Assembly (NCBI RefSeq): GCF_000314735.2
Contig: NZ_KB375270.1
Span: 1,240,001 to 1,304,000 of the forward strand
Length of the DNA: 64,000 bases
Reading direction: 5' to 3'
DNA from: Afipia felis ATCC 53690
GTDB lineage: Bacteria; Pseudomonadota; Alphaproteobacteria; Rhizobiales; Xanthobacteraceae
Part shown: piece after piece, positions 34,305 through 43,988 of the stretch
Numbering within the stretch: the stretch's first letter is position 1
Layout of the letters: each line of letters opens with the position of its first letter
Translations under genes and position numbers: made by a program
The notes under the pieces: model-generated
Told to the model about the DNA's origin: nothing
What the model saw: the letters and a program-made list of their open reading frames with translations, nothing else
Database searches by the model: none

Positions 34305-35405
34305 CAACAGTCGCTCTCGCCGCGCCGACGTGAGCGGGTGCGGCCACCACAAACGCCGTGGTTTGACCTCTTTTACCGCCTGCAAGAACACATCGAAAAT
34401 GCGTGCCGTCTGATAATTCGCAACCGCATATGCTCTCGCCGCGTCTTCAATTGCCGTGTCGCCCTCGCTTCTGGCGAGAAGACGATCTACCGTCGCCGAC
34501 AACTCCTCGATCTCCGTCAGAAAGATTCCCGGAACAGGAGCAACGCGGGAAAAGGTCGACTTGAGCGCCACAACAGGCACACCCATCGCCAGCGATTCCG
34601 CAAAAACTCGGGGGAAACCTTCATAAGTCGAGGGGTGAACCATAATTCGCGAACTGGCGACATACTGATAAACGTCAGGACCTGAGCACTGACCTACAAA
34701 ATCAAAATTCTTCGAATTCAGAGACGCCGCTTGCGCCTCAATCTCGGATTTCAGAGGGCCGCTTCCAACGAAGCAGCACCTGAATTTCTCACCTAACGAC
34801 AGCAAGGCTGTATGATTTTTTCGCCCCTCGAACGACCCCACATTGACGATATCGTAGACCTTCGATTTGCCTTTCGCCGTTTCGACGGCGGACCAATTGA
34901 CGAATTTAGGGAAGACCGAGATCCCTTTTAGTCTCGGGAATAAGCTTGGATCGGCCTGTCCTTCGTATTCCTGCAGAACATAATCAACCCTTTGATCGAT
35001 AGCCGGATGCCGTGATTCCCCACCGCAAATAAGAATGACGGGAGTCGTTTCAGGCAGCGCTTCGACTGTCGTATGACATACCGCGTAGTCTGCGGCACGA
35101 ATGACAACGATATCTGGTTTGTCCGCAATTGCTTCTTGGGTGAGAGCTGCAGACGTTGATAGCTGGTCATAGGCAACCGGCCCGTCCGACGGGAAATGCC
35201 TGATTAAACCTGTATCCTCAGGCTTTGGGATATCATGAGGATAGCAGCGAAACGCGATAGCATCATAACCCTGCGTCTGAAGCCATTCGATCAGCACCTC
35301 TTCGCGGAAAGCAGCCTGGAATCCGACTGACGTCGCCGCCATAATGAGTCGAATTCGGATCGGAGGCCGTACCAAATGAGCCAAACGCTCGAAAATAACG
35401 CCCAT
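34275..35405 (-). CDS. GT4-type glycosyltransferase
   Basis: 376 residues. The C-terminal nucleotide-sugar domain has VNVGSFEGRKNHTALL, CCFVGSGPLKSEIE, FVGQCSGPDVYQYVASSRIMVHPS in part, and the EX7E motif YEGFPRVFAESLAMGVPVV. No membrane helix; a cytosolic retaining transferase acting on a lipid-linked or surface glycan is expected. The start at 35405 has agaga upstream; ATG at codon 22 (MAATSVGF) is an alternative. Together with the acyltransferase and PP-loop genes it suggests a small surface-glycan module. Confidence 0.88.
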   Translation of the reverse strand: MGVIFERLAHLVRPPIRIRLIMAATSVGFQAAFREEVLIEWLQTQGYDAIAFRCYPHDIPKPEDTGLIRHFPSDGPVAYDQLSTSAALTQEAIADKPDIVVIRAADYAVCHTTVEALPETTPVILICGGESRHPAIDQRVDYVLQEYEGQADPSLFPRLKGISVFPKFVNWSAVETAKGKSKVYDIVNVGSFEGRKNHTALLSLGEKFRCCFVGSGPLKSEIEAQAASLNSKNFDFVGQCSGPDVYQYVASSRIMVHPSTYEGFPRVFAESLAMGVPVVALKSTFSRVAPVPGIFLTEIEELSATVDRLLARSEGDTAIEDAARAYAVANYQTARIFDVFLQAVKEVKPRRLWWPHPLTSARRERLLLRWRDGFLG

Positions 35406-35542
35406 AATCTCTTTTCAAATGAAGCACGGCTGAATGAATTTTCAGATTCCTGCTAATCCTATATCCCGAGCTTTGCTTTTCCAATTACCTCGTCAGTCTC
35501 GCTCAACAAGTATCCAGCACCCAGCGCGCGAGAGAGACTCCG

Positions 35543-36979
35543 TCATCCGACCTGCCCTCCCGATGCCGTCGTGGCGGACGCATTTCCGGGTAACGTTCCG
35601 CCAAACGTAAGCAGAACGCCGTTTGTATTGACGTCATATGGCTTACCTGTCGCCGAACCGGCGTATGTGCTTCCGAACGCGATAGCCGAACCGCAGCGGC
35701 TACATCCGATAAATGCATTGGTGAATGCGGGCACACCTGAGAGCGTCACGGCTCGTCCCTGGTTACGGAACAGACCGCCGGCAACCTGGGCATGATAGGA
35801 TGATCCGGCGATGATCGCATAGTCTCCGACAGCCTGGACAACGCCGCCTTCCGTGACGGTGATCTGGCCGCCGGGAGCGGTGCCGAACCTAACATTGCCA
35901 AAGTAAATCTGTCCTCCTGCAGCCGCGGCGAGGCACGAACCAGAAGACGATGAAATCTCCATGTCGAGAACCGTGCAAATTGCGTTCGCACTCTGCGCGG
36001 CGAACGTCGTGGCCGTCCCCGTCACCTTCACGTTGGCCGGCGTCGTGCTGTTTCCGCGAATGACCAGGCTGGACGGCGAGATCACGCCGACGCCGGCACC
36101 GATCGCAACCGACGAGCCGGTATAACTTCCGTCAGCGAGCTGGATGGTGACGGTAAAGCCGACAAAATCAAGCGTATTGAGTGCGACAGTGAGCGCTTTC
36201 GCGATGGTCAGGAACGGCTCGCTCGACGAGAGACCGTTGTTGCTGTCACTTCCAGTCGTGGACACGTAATAGATGCGGTTGGCGGTGAGAAGCTCGCGTG
36301 CGCCGCCCGATGGAAAAGAAACCCGCCCCGTCGTCCGCTCAAACCTCAACGCGTCACGCCACGCGGTCCCATCCGCGCTCACCTTGAGATGGAAATCGTC
36401 GTCGCCCGTGAGGCCGAATTCGGCACGACCGGAAAACGCGTTGGCGAACACAACCGAGGCCGTATTCTCCGCCGTCTCTTTCGACAGTTGCAACCGGATG
36501 TCGCCGGTACCGTCATCATCTGAGTCGATCGCATGAAACAGCACGTCGTCCGAACGAACGGTGAGGAGGTTTGTCTCGACTGCGGCCGTGTTGATACCGA
36601 GATGCGGCAGATTGTCGGATGAAAAAGCGGCCCCGCCTGCGACCGTCACCGGAATCCAGTTGCTGCCGTCGAACACCAGCAACGCATCATCTGCGATTGA
36701 CCAAACGCACCATCCGGCTTTCGGCATGAGAAAACGCCACGCATTGGTCTCCCACGTCGCCACCGCATTACCATGCCCGACCCACGCGCCGCCTGCCCCA
36801 TTCGCGACGATATGTCGCTCGCCATCAATGGGCGACGATGGCGGCAGGACGAGCGTGGCATCGCGCACCGCGATCTGGATCGCATCGTCCAGAATCCGCA
36901 ACGCCTCGTTATGCGTGACATGTTTCTGCGCCTGGCTGCCATCGATGAATGGCAGGCCAAGATTGATTGTCTCTGTCAT
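35543..36979 (-). CDS. DUF2793 tail fibre / spike protein of the GTA
   Basis: 478 residues. The N-terminus (INLGLPFIDGSQAQKHVTHNEAL, about 5-27, then GWCVWSIADDALLVFDG) is DUF2793, usually found in phage and GTA tail proteins. The C-terminal half (YYVSTTGSDSNNG, LTIAKALTVAL, LADGSYTGSSVAIG) has the repeat rhythm of a right-handed beta-helix and probably binds or degrades a surface glycan. It begins 6 bases after the host-specificity protein. Attachment to the tail by the N-terminus is inference. Confidence 0.82.
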   Translation of the reverse strand: MTETINLGLPFIDGSQAQKHVTHNEALRILDDAIQIAVRDATLVLPPSSPIDGERHIVANGAGGAWVGHGNAVATWETNAWRFLMPKAGWCVWSIADDALLVFDGSNWIPVTVAGGAAFSSDNLPHLGINTAAVETNLLTVRSDDVLFHAIDSDDDGTGDIRLQLSKETAENTASVVFANAFSGRAEFGLTGDDDFHLKVSADGTAWRDALRFERTTGRVSFPSGGARELLTANRIYYVSTTGSDSNNGLSSSEPFLTIAKALTVALNTLDFVGFTVTIQLADGSYTGSSVAIGAGVGVISPSSLVIRGNSTTPANVKVTGTATTFAAQSANAICTVLDMEISSSSGSCLAAAAGGQIYFGNVRFGTAPGGQITVTEGGVVQAVGDYAIIAGSSYHAQVAGGLFRNQGRAVTLSGVPAFTNAFIGCSRCGSAIAFGSTYAGSATGKPYDVNTNGVLLTFGGTLPGNASATTASGGQVG

Positions 36980-36985
36980 ATGACC

Positions 36986-39900
36986 TCAAAGCGCGAAGGT
37001 GGATTGCGCGGGACGGCCGCGGCCAACCGCACTGGAAAGCTGGAAGACCCGAATGGTGAGGCTTGTCTGCGGCCCGCCGAAATCGGCGGCTTCATCCGAC
37101 GCGACATATGTTGCAGCGGGCACGTTCACCGAAAGCGTGCGCTTCACGGTGCCGCCCAACATGATGTCGATCTCGTAGGCCTCAGCATCCTCGCCGAGCG
37201 GCACCTCGACGCCCCAAGCGTCGCCGTCCTTGCGGGTGCGCCTGATCCAGGACATCGCGATGTTGCCGCCACTTTCCCGCGTGGCGCGCAGATGCACCGG
37301 CGCAAGCGGCATCAATGCCGCCGGCTGCGGCACCAGCGTCATCGCAAGCGCGGACGGGTCGTCGTGACTGCGCCCCGTGGCGACGATCCGCAGATCGACC
37401 GACCGATCCAGCGCGCCGATGCCACGCGCGATCTCGATCAGATGATCGTCGAGCAGCACGAAAGGTGCCCCCGCAGGCAACGGCACCGCAATCGCATATT
37501 CGCTCCCAGCCTGCCCGCGCAGCAACCGACTCAACCGATAGGTCTTGTCATCGACAAGTTCGGCCTGCGCGAACTGGATCACCTCCCATGCGCCGTCCGC
37601 GTTCATCACCGCCGCCGCATTGGCGCCGTTGAGCACATTGGCATCGGCCAGCGACGTCAGAGCACCGCCGTAAAGCCGCACACGCACCTCGCTGCCGCGA
37701 TCCCAGCAGGCGACCGGACCAGCCGGCAGTGGGTCGAGCGTCTCACCCATCACGGAAGGGACGTAGGCCGTCGCCGCACGCTCGAAGCTCAAGCCGTCCG
37801 GTGAGCGCCACACCGTGACCGGACCGGGCCACGGGCTTGCGAACACCGCAAGGCGCGTCAGCACCGGCGGGTCGGATGAGTCCAGCATCGGCAGATCGAG
37901 CGCGAGTGCCTGCACCGGGCCGAGCGCAGGCGGGATCGTCGGCGTGCTCAGGCGCGGCAACGGCAGCGGCACGTTGAAAATATCGGGATCGATGCTACGC
38001 GCACGGGCCTGCCGCTGCTCGGTATCGATCAGTTCGCTCACCTCATAAAGCCGCCGCCTGCCCTTGATCGTGACGCCGACGACATCGCCCGGCATCAAGG
38101 TGAGATGATCCACGCCGAGCGCGAACGAAATGCTCTCCCGCCCGGCCCAGAGGTCCTGCAGCCAGATATCCGCGCGACGTGTGGCGGCAGCATCGCTGGT
38201 GACGACGGCAAGATCCGAATGCAACGCCCGGTTCGCGCCGCCAATCAGTCGCCGCGACGTGACGGCCGCGCGGCGGTAATCCACCGAAGCGTCGGTGTAG
38301 CCGAAACTCACCTCGCGCGGCAGCTCCGTCTCCTGCGCGCGCGTCAGTGCCGCCAGTGCGTCTTTCCCCGAATCGACGAGATCATCTTCCGAAATCTCCA
38401 TCACCGGCGCTCCGCCGCGCGGGACGAACACGAGATCGGCTCCCACCGCTGTCGCATCGAACGCATAAGCCGCGGTCAGCGGCTCGATCATCGCCCGCGG
38501 CGTCATCGGCCGGTCGACGACATAGCCGTCGCAACCGTCGCGCAACGCGGACGCATCGACACCCTCGACAGATGCATCGCTCAGAATCGCTGCCACAGTC
38601 GCATCGAGCGGTGCGCCGCCGAGACGTCCGGTCAGCCAGTGTCCGGTCTGCCAGTTCGGCGCATCATTCCAGACATCACTCGCGAGCGGAAACACCGGAT
38701 AAGGCCGCGCGTCCCAGGTCCACAGATGGATGCCGGAGATATCGATCATCCGTCCGCCATAGACAGGCGAAACAGGATTGTGTGTATCGTCGCCGCCGAA
38801 CGCAGAGTCGAACGCGCCGAGCATCGCCTCGAGCATGCGACGCTGGATCAGGTCATCGCGCTGGCCGTTCGAGAAATATGGGATGTTACCATCGGATGAC
38901 TTCGCATCAGGAAACACGCTCGGCTGGTTCGCGCCCTTGTCCACCGCCGGGCAGCCGATCTCGGTCAACCAGATCGGCTTGCTGCACGGGAGCCACGCAG
39001 TCGGCGCACCGAGCTCCACGCCGCCCACCCGCTCGTAATGAGCATTGCGCCACCAGTTCCAGATATCCTTGGCGCGAAACGTCCACGGCTTTCCGAGACC
39101 GTCGGTGATGGGACTGCGTGCCTGTGCGACACGTGCGATATCGTCCGCGTAGTACCAGTCATAAGCCTCGCCGCTTTGCAGGCGGCTTTTGAGATAGCCA
39201 CGATCGTAGATCGTCGAAGCATCCGCCGCGTCGAGATGTCCGGCCTCGTCGCGCCAGTCAGACAGCGGCGCATAGTAGTCGATGCCGACCGCATCGATGG
39301 CGGGCGATGCCCATAGCGCATCCAGCGGAAAGCGCACCTCGGAAGCATCCGGCGTCACCACGTCCGCTCCGTATTCAGTCCAGTCCGCGCCGTATGTCAC
39401 AAGCGTCGACGGCCCGACGATAGCCTTCACGTCCGCCGCCAACGTGGCGAGCGCCGTCACCACCGGATAGACACCCGCGCCGGAGCGCACCCGCGTCAGC
39501 GCCTTCAGTTCGGAGCCGATCAGAAATGCATCCACGCCACCGCAGGACGCAGCCAGCGATGCATAGTGCAAAATCATGCGGCGATAATTCCATCCGCTCG
39601 TACCGCCGCCGGAGAAGAATTGCGCAACCTGGTCGGTTGCTGCTGCAGTCCCCTGCGGCGAACCGCTCACGCCGGGCGCGGGATCGCAAGTGATGTGTCC
39701 GCGCCACGGATAGGCTGGCTGCGTGGGCGCGCCGGTCCAGGGATCGGGCAGCGCGTTGCCCGGCGGAATATCCATCATCAGGAACGGATACACCGTCACT
39801 TTGAGTCCGCGCGCCTTCAATTCCGCGATCAGGTGCCTGACACTGTCGTCGGACGGCGTGCCGCCATAGGACGGAACGCCGTCGACGCTTGAAACGAGAT

Positions 39901-40855
39901 AGGCGTTTGGCCGCGTCACACCCGCAACCGACCATGTGCCGCCGGATGTCACCTTGATCGCATTGTCGATGCCGGGCCTGATCCTGCACGCACCCGCGCG
40001 CAGATCACTGCCAAACCATGCGACCACAATGGCGACACGCTCGAGGTTTGGACACGTCGCCTGCAGATCGTCGAGCGATGCCACCACATCGGAAGACGCC
40101 GTGGTGACGTGACGGTTTTCCGGCGCCGACTGACCAGGACCGAGCACACGAACGACCGCGGAGGTCTCGTAACCGAATTCGGTGGAGCCCGGAATGAGCG
40201 TCACCGTGCGCGTCATGCGCTCAAGCTCGCCAACCGGTCGCACGATCTCGAACGACAGTTGCGGAATGCGGTTGCCGAATTGCGCCAACGGCAATCGCTC
40301 GAACACCACATAAGCAAGCCCGCGATAGGCGGGCGCATTCGCCGCGCCCTCCTTCGCCACGATCAGATCGTCCGGCGCCTGATCCTCGCTGCCGCGATGC
40401 ACACGCAACACCAGCGTCGAAGTGTCGAGCAGATCGCCATCGGCCCAGATACGCCCGACGCTGCCGATCTCGCCTTCACACAGGCCGACAGCGAAATTGG
40501 CGAAATAGGAATAGGTCGTGGTGGTCGTCGTCGCCGTCGCGCCGCCAATGCCGCCCTTGCCGCCCGCGCTCTGGCTGCTGGTGGAAACAACTTCCTCCAG
40601 TCGCGTCGCCCAGATCACCTGCCCCGACAGCCGCGCACGTCCGTATAAGCGCGGGATCGGCGCGCCTTCTGTCGAGGCCATCACATCGAGATCGGCGAGC
40701 CTTGGCCCGGTGATGCTGCGCGCTGTTGAGCCGAACAGCGCCTGATCGATCATGTTGCCCGCGAGCGCGCCGACGATGCGCCCGGCAATGGCGCCCACTG
40801 GGCCGAACACGGCACCGGCCGCGCCGCCCGCCACGGAAAGAACCAGCGCCGCCAT
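36986..40855 (-). CDS. GTA host-specificity / baseplate hub protein (g15)
   Basis: 1289 residues. An N-terminal hydrophobic Gly/Ala stretch (LVLSVAGGAAGAVFGPVGAIAG) is followed by a TIM-barrel-like region (VYPFLMMDIPPGNALPDPWTG, LTEIGCPAVDKGANQP) and a C-terminal beta region with a fibronectin-like part (LRATRESGGNIAMSWIRR). The size and order match g15 of RcGTA. The ATG at 40855 shares bases with the g14 stop (taatg), so translation is coupled. Confidence 0.92.
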   Translation of the reverse strand: MAALVLSVAGGAAGAVFGPVGAIAGRIVGALAGNMIDQALFGSTARSITGPRLADLDVMASTEGAPIPRLYGRARLSGQVIWATRLEEVVSTSSQSAGGKGGIGGATATTTTTTYSYFANFAVGLCEGEIGSVGRIWADGDLLDTSTLVLRVHRGSEDQAPDDLIVAKEGAANAPAYRGLAYVVFERLPLAQFGNRIPQLSFEIVRPVGELERMTRTVTLIPGSTEFGYETSAVVRVLGPGQSAPENRHVTTASSDVVASLDDLQATCPNLERVAIVVAWFGSDLRAGACRIRPGIDNAIKVTSGGTWSVAGVTRPNAYLVSSVDGVPSYGGTPSDDSVRHLIAELKARGLKVTVYPFLMMDIPPGNALPDPWTGAPTQPAYPWRGHITCDPAPGVSGSPQGTAAATDQVAQFFSGGGTSGWNYRRMILHYASLAASCGGVDAFLIGSELKALTRVRSGAGVYPVVTALATLAADVKAIVGPSTLVTYGADWTEYGADVVTPDASEVRFPLDALWASPAIDAVGIDYYAPLSDWRDEAGHLDAADASTIYDRGYLKSRLQSGEAYDWYYADDIARVAQARSPITDGLGKPWTFRAKDIWNWWRNAHYERVGGVELGAPTAWLPCSKPIWLTEIGCPAVDKGANQPSVFPDAKSSDGNIPYFSNGQRDDLIQRRMLEAMLGAFDSAFGGDDTHNPVSPVYGGRMIDISGIHLWTWDARPYPVFPLASDVWNDAPNWQTGHWLTGRLGGAPLDATVAAILSDASVEGVDASALRDGCDGYVVDRPMTPRAMIEPLTAAYAFDATAVGADLVFVPRGGAPVMEISEDDLVDSGKDALAALTRAQETELPREVSFGYTDASVDYRRAAVTSRRLIGGANRALHSDLAVVTSDAAATRRADIWLQDLWAGRESISFALGVDHLTLMPGDVVGVTIKGRRRLYEVSELIDTEQRQARARSIDPDIFNVPLPLPRLSTPTIPPALGPVQALALDLPMLDSSDPPVLTRLAVFASPWPGPVTVWRSPDGLSFERAATAYVPSVMGETLDPLPAGPVACWDRGSEVRVRLYGGALTSLADANVLNGANAAAVMNADGAWEVIQFAQAELVDDKTYRLSRLLRGQAGSEYAIAVPLPAGAPFVLLDDHLIEIARGIGALDRSVDLRIVATGRSHDDPSALAMTLVPQPAALMPLAPVHLRATRESGGNIAMSWIRRTRKDGDAWGVEVPLGEDAEAYEIDIMLGGTVKRTLSVNVPAATYVASDEAADFGGPQTSLTIRVFQLSSAVGRGRPAQSTFAL

Positions 40856-41298
40856 TATTCGATGACTCCCGGAAAGCGAAACGCATAGGCAAGGTGCCGC
40901 TGCCACCACGGCGTCAGCGCAATTTCGCAGACGGCCGCGCCATCATGGGCGTGGATCATGGTGCCCTCGCCGCTCGCGATCGCGACATGCTTGGCAATGA
41001 GGCCCTCGCGCCAGCGAAACAGCAGCACGTCGCCTGCGCCGATCTCAGATGCTTCGACTCTCACGAGATGCCGCATCGCCGCCTGCGCCAGTGTTTCCTC
41101 GCCATGCGCCTCGGCCCAATCCGGCGCGTAAGGCGGTGGCAGCTCGGGCTCATCGCCGATGCAGTTGCGCCAGACGCCACGCACGAGCCCAAGACAATCG
41201 CAGCCGACATGCTTCAGCGACGCCTGATGGCGATAGCGCGTACCGAGCCAGCTCCGCGCCTCTGCAACGATGGCAGCGCGGGTCACAAGAGAAGCCAT
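40855..41298 (-). CDS. GTA NlpC/P60-type peptidoglycan peptidase (g14)
   Basis: 147 residues of the NlpC/P60 cysteine peptidase fold: HVGCDCLGLVRGVW carries the catalytic Cys (C35), and IAKHVAIAS the catalytic His. It is a tail-tip enzyme that likely opens the recipient's cell wall during DNA delivery. Positioned between g13 and g15 as in RcGTA. Confidence 0.92.
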   Translation of the reverse strand: MASLVTRAAIVAEARSWLGTRYRHQASLKHVGCDCLGLVRGVWRNCIGDEPELPPPYAPDWAEAHGEETLAQAAMRHLVRVEASEIGAGDVLLFRWREGLIAKHVAIASGEGTMIHAHDGAAVCEIALTPWWQRHLAYAFRFPGVIE

Positions 41299-41308
41299 GG
41301 TTTACACC

Positions 41309-42199
41309 TCAGGAAACGAGCGACCCGCCGTCATTGTTGGCGGACGCATCCGCGCCCGCGATGACGAAATCGTTGCCGGGGATATGCGGAAAGCCGCGAA
41401 AGTTCACGCCGTTGGCGAAACGGTCGCGGCAGGTCTCGAAACGCTTGTCGCATCCGGCTGTGATGGTGAAAGCATCGCCGACAGCAAGAGCCTCGCTCAT
41501 CGCCTGCCACAGCGAGAGTCGCACCTCGCCACCGGCCATCCGATGCTCCTTGATCTCGACCGCGAGGCCGGCATTGGCGCCGCTCGTCCAGGTCAGGCAT
41601 CCGGCCGTGAACACCCCCTCGGCGAAATCGTCGAGACCATCAGCCGCAATAATGGAAGCACCCAACAGACGCGACACGGTGCCCACGCCATTCAAGCCAG
41701 CCGCCGCGAGCGCGACCTTGCAGCGCGCATCGCCGAAGTCGGCGGTGCAGCGCGCGGTGTAGAGTCGCCCGCTCTCCTGCGAGAGCTTGTCGGCGAGACC
41801 GCGCAGCTCTGCGCTGAACGCTTCGCCTTCACGCTTCACTTCGCCGAGCGTCGAGCGCGACAGCAGCACTCGTAGCGTCACATCGCTCCAGTCCACCAGC
41901 CAGGTATCGACTTGCGCGGCATCGAAGCGCCCGGCGGCAAGATCAGCCTCCGTCAACGAGTCAGACGCAAACGCGCCGGAAATCTCCGCACCGTCGATCG
42001 ACAGATCGAAGCGGCTGGTCGCCTCCGATGCGCCGAAACCTGTGCCGGCCCGGCAGGTCACGCCTTCAATGACCAGATCGCCGTCGTGATCGGTAAAGCC
42101 CTGTGTCAAGCCATCACGGCGCGTCACGATCCAGCATCGCGCCAGCATGGTGACGCCGGTGTCGAGCCTCGCCTGCAGCACAGGCGGAATTTCTCTCAT
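41309..42199 (-). CDS. GTA DUF2163 baseplate protein (g13)
   Basis: 296 residues, with LARCWIVTRRDGLTQGFTDHDGDL at the N-terminus in the DUF2163 pattern and CDKRFETCRDRFANGVNFRGFPHIPG at the end, where paired cysteines bind an iron-sulfur or other centre in RcGTA-like phages. It overlaps g12 by 4 bases. Baseplate component of the tail tip. Confidence 0.92.
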   Translation of the reverse strand: MREIPPVLQARLDTGVTMLARCWIVTRRDGLTQGFTDHDGDLVIEGVTCRAGTGFGASEATSRFDLSIDGAEISGAFASDSLTEADLAAGRFDAAQVDTWLVDWSDVTLRVLLSRSTLGEVKREGEAFSAELRGLADKLSQESGRLYTARCTADFGDARCKVALAAAGLNGVGTVSRLLGASIIAADGLDDFAEGVFTAGCLTWTSGANAGLAVEIKEHRMAGGEVRLSLWQAMSEALAVGDAFTITAGCDKRFETCRDRFANGVNFRGFPHIPGNDFVIAGADASANNDGGSLVS

Positions 42200-42837
42200 G
42201 GCTTGATCTCCACGAGCGGAATTTTCGGAATGGCGCCTGCGGCGAACGCCGACAGATCGACTTCGAGATAGTCGGTATCGAACCGCACCGGCACGTCGAA
42301 CAGGAAGCCTGCCGTCACCGCCGCGCCTGATGGTGGACTATGTCCCGGCAGAAACGTCACGATCCCCGTCGCGGAATCGCAGGCGAAGTCGGTGCCCGCC
42401 ACTACCTCCACGCCCGCCACCGCGACGCGCACGCTGCCCGGCACCGGCTTCCCGATCGGCCGCGCATAAGGCGCGTAGCTGGAGCCATAAATCTTTGTGA
42501 GCTGAAACTGCGTCTGCGCGCTGTCGCCGGTTCCCAGCATCTGGTCGAGTGGCGATGGCGCGGCTGCATCGGCTGCGGAGGAATGATCGAGCCGGTCACG
42601 CCAGCGAAAACCATAGAGCTGTCCGCGACGCTCCTCGAAAAAGGCCACCACCTCCTGCAAGGCGGCGAGCGTCTTGACGCCGTAGCCAGCATCGTAGCGC
42701 CTGCGCGAATGCGCCCAGCGCGCGTTGCGCTGCTCCCGCCCCGAGCCGAACGCGACGATTTCCGTGCGGCGCTCTGGTCCGCCCGCACTTTTCAGCGCGA
42801 TGTCGAGCGGAAACAAAATTTCGTGGAAGGATGACAT
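42196..42837 (-). CDS. GTA DUF2460 distal tail protein (g12)
   Basis: 213 residues opening SSFHEILFPLDIALKSAGGPERRT, with GYGVKTLAALQEVVAFFEER and YGFRWRDRLDHSSA typical of DUF2460, the distal tail protein of GTAs and related siphophages. It is coupled to g13 by a 4-base overlap and separated from the tape measure gene by 35 bases. Confidence 0.92.
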   Translation of the reverse strand: MSSFHEILFPLDIALKSAGGPERRTEIVAFGSGREQRNARWAHSRRRYDAGYGVKTLAALQEVVAFFEERRGQLYGFRWRDRLDHSSAADAAAPSPLDQMLGTGDSAQTQFQLTKIYGSSYAPYARPIGKPVPGSVRVAVAGVEVVAGTDFACDSATGIVTFLPGHSPPSGAAVTAGFLFDVPVRFDTDYLEVDLSAFAAGAIPKIPLVEIKP

Positions 42838-42872
42838 CGAGTTCTCCGCGCCTTAGCAGCGACAGTGAATGT

Positions 42873-43463
42873 TCACAGGCTGCGCTGACCGCGCGCGACA
42901 GCACGCGCGATCTGGCCGGTGATGTAACTCTCCGAGCGGCGGAAACTTCCCGGGTCCGGCGTCGCGATCTGCACCGTGATGTTGTTGACGCCGCCGCCCG
43001 CCCCCGCGACACCGAGCCGTCCGTCCGGCCCGCGCTTCAGCGGCATGATCGCTTCCGGCCCCGCTTCGCCCGCAAGACCGACGCCACCCTGCATCAGCGG
43101 AAAGTAAGTCGGGGTGCCGATCACGCCGCCGGACGCAAACGGCTTCACTGCGCCGCTCGCTGCTGCAACCGCTGTGCTGGCGGATGTCCCCATTCCTGTG
43201 AGCCCCGAGAGCAGGTTTTCGAGTCCGCCGGCGATGGAATTCTGAACCGGCTTCAGCGCCAGATTGAGCGACAGGCTGGAGAGCCGCAGCGCCAGCAATT
43301 TCAGCACGTCATCGAACTGCCTGCCGCCGGTAACGGAAACAGCGAACGCATTCGTCATCGCCCGTGAGAAAGCATCCGCGGACAGTTCGAGGTCGCGCAC
43401 CCGCAGCGTCAGGCCGTCGGCGAGTTGCGACGTGCTCTCGAGGCTGTTGAATGTATCGCTCAT
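42873..43463 (-). CDS. GTA short tape-measure protein (g11)
   Basis: 196 residues: helical N-terminus (LRVRDLELSADAFSRAMTNAF) and a Gly/Ala-rich hydrophobic middle followed by PFASGGVIGTPTYFPLMQGG-type motif and AGEAGPEAIMPLKRG, seen in GTA and lambda-like tape measures. At this length it suits the short RcGTA tail. It is 4 bases overlapped with the preceding gene. Confidence 0.9.
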   Translation of the reverse strand: MSDTFNSLESTSQLADGLTLRVRDLELSADAFSRAMTNAFAVSVTGGRQFDDVLKLLALRLSSLSLNLALKPVQNSIAGGLENLLSGLTGMGTSASTAVAAASGAVKPFASGGVIGTPTYFPLMQGGVGLAGEAGPEAIMPLKRGPDGRLGVAGAGGGVNNITVQIATPDPGSFRRSESYITGQIARAVARGQRSL

Positions 43464-43663
43464 GGTCGGGGCTCCGCGCGATCCGGAAATTGCGTCATCA
43501 GTTCATCGAGCGCCGCGCGGTCGATCGGTTCAGTGACCGCTCCGCGAACGGCACGGATGGCGAAGGCCAGTTCGCGCGGTGTCATCGCCCAGAATTGCGC
43601 GGGCGCAAGGCGCAACACGCCAAGCCCGAACCCGACCGCATCAGCCCAGGGAAACGGCTTCAT
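43460..43663 (-). CDS. GTA tail assembly chaperone (g10.1-like)
   Basis: 67 residues, PFPWADAVGFGLGVLRLAP, FWAMTPRELAFAIRAV. This is the small rcc01693/phage tail chaperone family (DUF2376-like), positioned between g10 and g11 in GTA clusters. The WxMTPxE pattern is its signature. Likely a helper that prevents the tape measure from aggregating. Confidence 0.88.
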   Translation of the reverse strand: MKPFPWADAVGFGLGVLRLAPAQFWAMTPRELAFAIRAVRGAVTEPIDRAALDELMTQFPDRAEPRP

Positions 43664-43666
43664 CGC

Positions 43667-43978
43667 TCACGCCTCCTCGAAAGTCGCGGCAATCAGTTCG
43701 GCGGAAATGCGGACATAGCTCGTTACCCCACCCTCGACCCGCAACGCGGCCACCTCGTCGTCGGAAATCGTCTCGCCCGCACCCCGCAGCCCGGCCGCGA
43801 TGATGCGAACAAGATCGCGCGCCGATAGTCGGCCGGTGCCGAAGCGTTCCGCCAGTGCCATCAGATCGTCAGCGCCGAACGCGCTTTCGAGTTCGGCAAG
43901 CGCGCCGAGCGTCAGCACCAGCGTGCGCGGCCTGCCACCGAGTTCGGCGGCGATCTCGCCTCGATGGGAATTCGCCAT
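43667..43978 (-). CDS. GTA tail tube / gene transfer agent family protein (g10)
   Basis: 103 residues: ANSHRGEIAAELGGRPRTLVLTLGALAELESAFGADDL, then RDLVRIIAAGLRGAGETISDDEVAAL. The GTA-TAC family fold with the ALAELE pattern serves as the tail assembly chaperone upstream of g10.1. Ends three bases before g10.1 starts. Confidence 0.88.
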   Translation of the reverse strand: MANSHRGEIAAELGGRPRTLVLTLGALAELESAFGADDLMALAERFGTGRLSARDLVRIIAAGLRGAGETISDDEVAALRVEGGVTSYVRISAELIAATFEEA

Positions 43979-43988
43979 CGACCACCTC

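Larger units (their letters stand above)
31650..35480. other. Apparently AT-richer island with surface-glycan genes between lysis and tail genes
   Basis: Visibly richer in A and T than both flanks, and with genes on both strands inside an otherwise minus-strand array. It holds a QueC-like PP-loop protein, an acyltransferase and a glycosyltransferase. No integrase, transposase or tRNA borders it. I did not calculate base composition; the judgement is by eye. Confidence 0.5.
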
